Program-made: the position numbers and the translations under genes
Shown here: in pieces, positions 12,557-16,667 of the stretch
How positions within the stretch are numbered: the first letter of the stretch is position 1
Layout of the letters: every line of letters begins with the position of its first letter
Notes under the pieces: generated by a model
Database searches by the model: none
What the model saw: only the letters and a program-made list of their open reading frames with translations
What the model was told of the DNA's origin: nothing
Origin: an uncultured Synergistales bacterium
Lineage (GTDB): Bacteria > Synergistota > Synergistia > Synergistales > Aminobacteriaceae
Direction of reading: 5' to 3'
Assembly (NCBI GenBank): GCA_905233295.1
Contig: CAJODX010000005.1
Location: 1 to 16,667 of the forward strand
DNA: 16,667 bases

Positions 12557-13273
12557 TCACATTTTTTTCCAGCAGTCCTGCTCAGATAAATTTTCCAGAG
12601 CGTTTATGACTTTTGAATAAATATCCGGAATTTTTTTTCTTAAATCAGAAATAAATTCTCTTGTCCTCTGTCTTTCAGTATGACCGGCAAACGGACACGG
12701 ACTCTTTATAACGGGGAGTTCAAGTCTTTTTGCTTCGTCAATGACAGCGGACTCTGTTGCGAAAATGAGCGGTCTTATGACTGTTACATTTGTCCTTGAC
12801 ATTAAAGCGACAGGCTGAAAACTTTTCGCTCGCCCAGCGTGAAAAAGATTCATAAAAAAAGTTTCGGCTGCATCGTCAAGGCTGTGTCCGAGTGCGAGTT
12901 TGTTGAAGCCGTTTTGAGCAGCCCACGAACTTATAATGCCGCGTCTCATATTCGCACAGAATGAACACGGGGATTTTTCATTTCTTGAATTAATAATTTC
13001 GATTATCGGCTGTTCAATGACAGTGTAATTTATATTTTTTTCTCCGCAGTAAATTTTCAAAGGCTCTGTGTCCATTCCCGTTAATTTTACTGTCAGAGCT
13101 GCGAGTGAAAATTTAACAGGACTTCTCTTTGAAAATTCATCAAGAGCATGAAGAAGAATAAGACTGTCTTTACCTCCGGACAGTCCTACTAAAACTTTGT
13201 CGCCGGCTTCTATCATTTTAAAATCTGAGAGAGCCTGACCTATTTTCCGTCTTAAAGATTTACATAAAGGCAT
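12557..13273 (-). CDS. ttcA: TtcA-like tRNA 2-thiolation PP-loop ATPase
   Basis: A 238-residue PP-loop ATP pyrophosphatase of the TtcA/TilS superfamily. LVGLSGGKDSLILLHAL (28-44) is the PP-loop, ALGHSLDDAAETFFMNLFHAG (127-147) the second signature, and RPLIFATES follows. Cys103 and Cys106 (SPCSFC) plus Cys193 (SPCPF) match the three cysteines that hold a [4Fe-4S] cluster in TtcA, which 2-thiolates cytidine 32 of certain tRNAs. The protein is shorter than E. coli TtcA, so a related substrate position is possible. The start ATG 13273 lacks a clear ribosome site, but the FKMIEAGDKVLVG context before the PP-loop fits the family N-terminus. It lies between trpS and ldh on the same strand, probably one transcript. 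Confidence 0.83.
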   Translation of the reverse strand: MPLCKSLRRKIGQALSDFKMIEAGDKVLVGLSGGKDSLILLHALDEFSKRSPVKFSLAALTVKLTGMDTEPLKIYCGEKNINYTVIEQPIIEIINSRNEKSPCSFCANMRRGIISSWAAQNGFNKLALGHSLDDAAETFFMNLFHAGRAKSFQPVALMSRTNVTVIRPLIFATESAVIDEAKRLELPVIKSPCPFAGHTERQRTREFISDLRKKIPDIYSKVINALENLSEQDCWKKM

Positions 13274-13318
13274 AACGCATACACATTAAAACAGACGTTA
13301 TACGCGGATTTTTAATTT

Positions 13319-14329
13319 TTATCTTTTCGGATTCACTAAAAGTCCCATCGCCGGATAAATCGTGTTCATGGTTTCACGAGCGACTTTTTCCGCACGTTCA
13401 GCACCGTCAGCAAGAATTTCATCGAGCAGAGATTTTTTCCCTTCGTATTTTGCTCTGCGTTCCCTTACAGGGTTCATCATATTCTGAATGTGAGCGTTTA
13501 ATTTTTTCTTGCAGTCAATGCAGCCTATACCTGCTGACCTGCAGCCCTCGCAGATTTCTTTTTTCTCGTCTTCATCGTGATTGAAAACTTTGTGCAAATC
13601 CCACACAGGACATTTTTCAGGATCTCCGGGATCGGTGCGTCTCATTCGTGCAGGATCTGTCATCATTGTGCGGAGTTTCTGCCACATTGAGTCAGCAGGC
13701 TCTGAAATTTCAAGAGCGTTGCCGTAAGACTTGCTCATTTTGCGCCCGTCAATGCCCGGAACTTTCGGAGTTTGAGTGAACAAAGGCTGAGGTTCGACTA
13801 ACAAATCTTCGCCGAAGAAATTATTAAATCTACGAACAGTCTCGCGACTGAGTTCAAGATGTGCGCTCTGATCTTCGCCGACCGGAACAAGAGATGCGCG
13901 GTATAACAAAATGTCCGCCGCCATTAAAACAGGATAGCCGAGAAACGCGTAAGTACTCAAATCTTTGTTTTTAATGTTTTCAATCTGTTCTTTGTAAGTC
14001 GGATTTCTGAAAAGCCAACCGAGCGGGGTTATCATTCCCAACGCAAGAGCAAGTTCGGCGTGTTGAGGAACGTGAGATTGAATGAATACAGGGCTTTTTT
14101 CAGGGTCAATGCCGACCGCCAGCCAGTCAAGCAAAGCAGTGTAACAATATTCGCCGGTGTTCGCAGAGTCAGCGTAGTTTGACATCAGCGCGTGCCAGTC
14201 CGCTATGCTGTAAAAACATTCGTAATTTTCATCGTTCTGTAATTTCACAAAATTACTTAAAGCTCCTGCCATATGTCCCAAATGTAACGGACCTGTCGGA
14301 CGCATGGCGCTTAAAACTCTTTTTTTCAT
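13319..14329 (-). CDS. trpS: Tryptophanyl-tRNA synthetase with predicted [4Fe-4S] site
   Basis: A 336-residue class I aminoacyl-tRNA synthetase that charges tRNA-Trp. HLGH (16-19) is the HIGH motif and KMSKS (197-201) the second ATP-binding motif; VPVGEDQSAHLELSRE and PGIDGRKMSKSYGN are typical of TrpRS. After the Rossmann core, Cys240, Cys263, Cys270 and Cys273 form C-x22-C-x6-C-x2-C, the spacing of the cluster-binding motif known from Thermotoga maritima TrpRS. The start is supported by GGAG eight bases upstream of the ATG at 14329. It heads a minus-strand run with the ttcA-like gene and ldh, and diverges from the flavodiiron operon. Confidence 0.95.
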   Translation of the reverse strand: MKKRVLSAMRPTGPLHLGHMAGALSNFVKLQNDENYECFYSIADWHALMSNYADSANTGEYCYTALLDWLAVGIDPEKSPVFIQSHVPQHAELALALGMITPLGWLFRNPTYKEQIENIKNKDLSTYAFLGYPVLMAADILLYRASLVPVGEDQSAHLELSRETVRRFNNFFGEDLLVEPQPLFTQTPKVPGIDGRKMSKSYGNALEISEPADSMWQKLRTMMTDPARMRRTDPGDPEKCPVWDLHKVFNHDEDEKKEICEGCRSAGIGCIDCKKKLNAHIQNMMNPVRERRAKYEGKKSLLDEILADGAERAEKVARETMNTIYPAMGLLVNPKR

Positions 14330-14372
14330 TTTTTCTCCTGAATAGAATTAAAACAGTGAACTGCCGTTGATG

Positions 14373-14381
14373 TGGTATTAT
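14373..14381 (+). promoter_or_regulatory. Extended -10 for the flavodiiron-speE operon
   Basis: TGGTATTAT (TGn plus TATTAT) on the plus strand, about 85 bases before the flavodiiron ATG. It overlaps the opposite-strand -10 for trpS. No clear -35 is visible. Confidence 0.5.
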
Positions 14382-14385
14382 AACA
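14377..14385 (-). promoter_or_regulatory. Extended -10 for the trpS operon
   Basis: On the minus strand TGTTATAAT (TGn plus a perfect TATAAT) lies about 48 bases before the trpS ATG. It shares bases with the plus-strand -10 at 14373-14381. The -35 region is weak. Confidence 0.55.
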
Positions 14386-14465
14386 TAGCTGTCGTTCATC
14401 TCTGATTGAATGGAACAAGACAAATTTAAAAAAATATCACGGAAGGAAAATTTTTTAATAAAAAA

Positions 14466-15656
14466 ATGTACAACGCAATTCAAGTTAATAAAGATACATG
14501 GTGGGTCGGAGTTAATGACCACGAAACAGATTTGTTTGAATCTCTCTGGACTTTGCCGCAGGGTGTCGCATACAACGCCTATGTTGTCAACGGCACTACC
14601 GCAACAGCCGCGATTGACACTGTGAAAGGTCCGTATCTCGATGAATATTACGGAAAACTTCTTCAGGCTCTTGGCGGCAGACCTTTGAACTACCTCGTTG
14701 TAAATCACATGGAACCCGATCACGCAGGGTTAATCGCGCAGCTGAAAAAACAGTGGAGTTCCTTAAAATTTATCGGCAACGCGAAGACTGTGCCGTTATT
14801 AAAAGGCTATCACGGCATTGAAGAAGATGTCATCATCGTCAAGGACGGCGATACGTTAGACCTCGGCGGACATGTTCTGAGTTTTGCAACCGTTCCTATG
14901 CTGCACTGGCCTGAAAGCATGGTAACGTTCGATACAACAACAGGAGTTTTGTTTTCAAACGATTCATTCGGAGGTTTCGGCGCACATGAGGGCGGACTTT
15001 TCGATGACGAAAAAGTTACGGCGCGCTGGGCTGGCGAAATGCTGAGATATTACGCATGCATCGTTGCAAAATATTCAAACGTCGTTCAGGCTGCGTTAAA
15101 AAAACTCGGCGGACTTGAAATCACAAATATTTTCCCGTCTCACGGAACGTTGTTCAGAAAAGACATTAAGCAGGTCATTTCACTCTATGACAAATGGAGC
15201 AAACAGGAAGGCGAACCCGGTGCTGTTGTCGTTTACGGTTCAATGTACGGCAACACGAAAAAAATGGCTGAAGCCGTATGTTCGGGGCTGGCTGACGCGA
15301 AAGTCAAAGATGTCAGGATTTATGACTCTTCACGCGCCGATATGTCGGCAATGCTGCGCGATATTTGGCGTTTCAAAGGTCTTGCGCTGTTGAGCTGCAC
15401 GTATAATACGGTTTTATATCCTCCGATGGACGCGTTATGTTCAAAACTGCTGAACAGAATGCCTAAAAATAAAATTCTCGGCATCGCAGGCAGTTACAGC
15501 TGGAGCAAGGGAGCTTTGACGGCTCTTCAGAATTTTGCCGAAAAGGTAAAACTTGAGAAAGTCGAACCCGAAGTTGAAGTTTATACATCACCGACTGAAG
15601 AAGATCTGAAAAAATGTTTTGAGCTTGGCAAAAATCTCGGAGAGGCTATTGCATGA
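14466..15656 (+). CDS. Flavodiiron protein (FprA family A-type flavoprotein)
   Basis: A 396-residue flavodiiron protein that reduces O2 to water (or NO to N2O) in the cytoplasm of anaerobes. The N-terminal metallo-beta-lactamase-like domain (1 to about 248) holds the diiron ligands: His81, Glu83 and Asp85 in HMEPDHAG, His147 in LHWPES, Asp166 in NDSFGG and His226 in PSHGTLF. The C-terminal flavodoxin domain (about 253-396) opens with VVYGSMYGNTKKMAEAV, the FMN phosphate loop. Both domains are complete and the length is normal. No rubredoxin or other extra domain is fused. The ribosome site GGAAGGA at 14441-14447 is rather far from ATG 14466. It overlaps speE by ATGA. Confidence 0.95.
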   Translation: MYNAIQVNKDTWWVGVNDHETDLFESLWTLPQGVAYNAYVVNGTTATAAIDTVKGPYLDEYYGKLLQALGGRPLNYLVVNHMEPDHAGLIAQLKKQWSSLKFIGNAKTVPLLKGYHGIEEDVIIVKDGDTLDLGGHVLSFATVPMLHWPESMVTFDTTTGVLFSNDSFGGFGAHEGGLFDDEKVTARWAGEMLRYYACIVAKYSNVVQAALKKLGGLEITNIFPSHGTLFRKDIKQVISLYDKWSKQEGEPGAVVVYGSMYGNTKKMAEAVCSGLADAKVKDVRIYDSSRADMSAMLRDIWRFKGLALLSCTYNTVLYPPMDALCSKLLNRMPKNKILGIAGSYSWSKGALTALQNFAEKVKLEKVEPEVEVYTSPTEEDLKKCFELGKNLGEAIA

Positions 15657-16513
15657 GCGAATACGTTACAAGACCGAAAAGAAACAACGAACTCTGGCTC
15701 AGCGAGTTCAGCACGAATAATCTGAAACTTTCAATGCGAGTCAGAGAAACTCTTCATTCTGAAAAGACGGAATATCAGGATTTATTAATCGTTGACACGT
15801 ATGAATACGGCAGAGTTTTAATGCTTGACGGAGCGTTTCAGCTCACTGAGCGCGATGAATTTACATATTCAGAGATGATGGCTCACGTGCCTCTGTGTGC
15901 GCATAAAAATCCTGAAAACGTTTTGATTATCGGTGGCGGAGACGGCGCGATAATGCGTGAGGTCTTGAAACACGGCTGTGTGAAAAAATGTACGCTCATT
16001 GACATTGATAGACGTGTAGCCGAATGTTCGCAGGAATTTTTGCCGTTCGCCGGAGATTCTTTCAAAAATCCGCGTGCTGATTTCAAATGTATGGACGCGA
16101 TGAAATTCATAAAGGAAACCTCGGAGCGTTTCGATGTTGTCATTATCGACAGTACAGACCCCGTAGATTTTGCCGCGGGACTTTTTCAGTCGGGTTTTTA
16201 CTCTGATGTCAAAAAAATTATGAATGACGGAGCAATGTTGTCTGAACTCACTGAATCTCCGTTCATTGATGCTGATTTAATGCGTCAGGCTTTCAACGAA
16301 ATGAAAAAAGTTTTTCCAATCGTAAAAATATATTGGGGAGTTGTTCCGACGTATCCTTCAGGAATGTGGACTTACGGCTGCGCTTCACTTTCAGATGATC
16401 CGGCTGTGCCTGTCAGAGATGTAAAAGACACGCGTTTTTACACAAAGGAAATTCACAGAAATTCTTTTGTTATTCCGCCGTTTCTTGAAGAGTTCTTAAA
16501 AATAAAAAAATAG
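15653..16513 (+). CDS. speE: Spermidine synthase (polyamine aminopropyltransferase)
   Basis: A 286-residue aminopropyltransferase that makes spermidine from putrescine and decarboxylated SAM. The N-terminal beta domain (LWLSEFSTNNLKLSMRVRE, YGRVLMLDGAFQLTERDEF, YSEMMAHVPL) is followed by the Rossmann domain, with GGGDGAIMREVLKHG (94-108) binding the SAM derivative, LIDIDRRV (115-122) and IDSTDPV (165-171) with the gate-keeping Asp166. The end matches WTYGCASL of the family. GGGDGG is the commoner form of the glycine motif, with Ala here. ATG 15653 overlaps the flavodiiron stop by ATGA, so translation is probably coupled. The link between O2 detoxification and polyamine synthesis is only positional. 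Confidence 0.94.
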   Translation: MSEYVTRPKRNNELWLSEFSTNNLKLSMRVRETLHSEKTEYQDLLIVDTYEYGRVLMLDGAFQLTERDEFTYSEMMAHVPLCAHKNPENVLIIGGGDGAIMREVLKHGCVKKCTLIDIDRRVAECSQEFLPFAGDSFKNPRADFKCMDAMKFIKETSERFDVVIIDSTDPVDFAAGLFQSGFYSDVKKIMNDGAMLSELTESPFIDADLMRQAFNEMKKVFPIVKIYWGVVPTYPSGMWTYGCASLSDDPAVPVRDVKDTRFYTKEIHRNSFVIPPFLEEFLKIKK

Positions 16514-16545
16514 AAAGCAGGATTTTTTTCACTCCATGCTTTCTA
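16511..16545 (+). repeat. Inverted repeat after speE, possible terminator
   Basis: TAGAAAGCA (16511-16519) and TGCTTTCTA (16537-16545) form a perfect 9-pair stem that starts at the speE stop codon. Seven T lie in the loop, not after the stem, and the downstream stretch is only loosely T-rich, so it is not a classical terminator. It may protect the 3' end of the mRNA. Confidence 0.5.
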
Positions 16546-16581
16546 TCTCCTGACTCTAGCTTTTATTCTTTTATTAAATCC

Positions 16582-16621
16582 GGCGTGAACACTCGCGACT
16601 TCAGTCGTGAGATGAAACGCC
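16582..16621 (+). mobile_element. IS200/IS605-like terminal hairpin or MITE fragment
   Basis: An outer stem GGCGT/ACGCC (16582-16586 with 16617-16621) encloses an inner stem CTCGCGAC/GTCGTGAG (16592-16599 with 16604-16611) with loop TTCA, followed by ATGAA. Hairpins with GAC-TTYA-GTC followed by GATGAAA and flanked by GGCGT/ACGCC are typical of the ends of IS200/IS605 (tnpB-bearing) elements. No transposase gene is present here, so it is either the edge of an element continuing downstream or a solitary remnant. Confidence 0.45.
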
Positions 16622-16628
16622 CCGTATA

Positions 16629-16656
16629 TTTGAATTTTTAAAATTTAGTGTATAAT
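16629..16656 (+). promoter_or_regulatory. Candidate promoter reading out of the window
   Basis: TTTGAA (16629-16634) is followed after 16 bases by TATAAT (16651-16656). The -10 is perfect and the -35 poor. The gene it would serve lies beyond the window end. Confidence 0.35.
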
Positions 16657-16667
16657 AATTCTGCTTT

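Noticed and set aside
1..16667. CRISPR arrays, prophage genes, toxin-antitoxin pairs or tandem repeats.
   Set aside because: No regularly spaced repeats were seen, and no gene resembled a phage, Cas or toxin family.

Overview
The window looks like a chromosomal segment of a low-GC, anaerobic, Gram-negative-type bacterium. My best guess is an animal- or gut-associated Synergistetes lineage, but this rests on gene content and general protein resemblance, not on a search. Supporting points are a flavodiiron oxygen-detoxifying protein, lactate dehydrogenase, an anaerobic-type (CbiF/CbiG) cobalamin branch, a tryptophanyl-tRNA synthetase with a Thermotoga-like iron-sulphur cysteine motif, and a DUF1659/DUF2922 gene pair. 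Almost all of it is ordinary housekeeping DNA with tight operons. There is no CRISPR array, phage or complete transposon.

Layout. (1) 1-4887, plus strand: one tightly packed run of a sodium:solute symporter (5' end outside the window), hisIE, an alpha/beta hydrolase, a PHP-type histidinol phosphatase, cbiF/cobM and cbiG. Junctions are overlaps or gaps of at most 13 bases, so histidine and cobalamin genes are probably co-transcribed. (2) 4893-5774, minus: an NAD-dependent epimerase/dehydratase convergent with cbiG. (3) 5850-9410, plus: the translation block rpmG, tRNA-Trp(CCA), secE, nusG, rplK, rplA, an L10 leader with attenuator, rplJ and rplL, closed by a strong terminator. The rpmG and tRNA-Trp/secE units have near-duplicate promoters. 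rpoB and rpoC do not follow rplL. (4) 9450-10650, plus: a membrane-anchored coiled-coil protein of unknown function, then a two-gene DUF1659-DUF2922 operon with a perfect consensus extended promoter, a structured leader, an intercistronic hairpin and a terminator that overlaps the 3' end of rsmI. (5) 10603-14329, mostly minus: rsmI; a plus-strand tRNA-Leu(UAG); and the operon trpS, ttcA-like PP-loop sulphurtransferase, ldh. (6) 14370-16513, plus: a flavodiiron protein and spermidine synthase operon, divergent from trpS through a symmetric, overlapping -10 region. (7) 16514-16667: a 9-bp inverted repeat after speE, an IS200/IS605-like terminal hairpin, and a candidate promoter pointing out of the window.

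How the parts work together. Block 3 supplies ribosomal stalk proteins, the NusG elongation factor and the SecE translocon subunit, with RNA-level autoregulation visible for L10/L12 and probably L1. Block 5 pairs two tRNA-acting enzymes that both carry cysteine sets suited to [4Fe-4S] clusters, divergently promoted from an oxygen-scavenging flavodiiron protein. The least-explained system is the strongly promoted DUF1659/DUF2922 pair; the shared symmetric promoter between trpS and the flavodiiron operon is the most testable regulatory idea.
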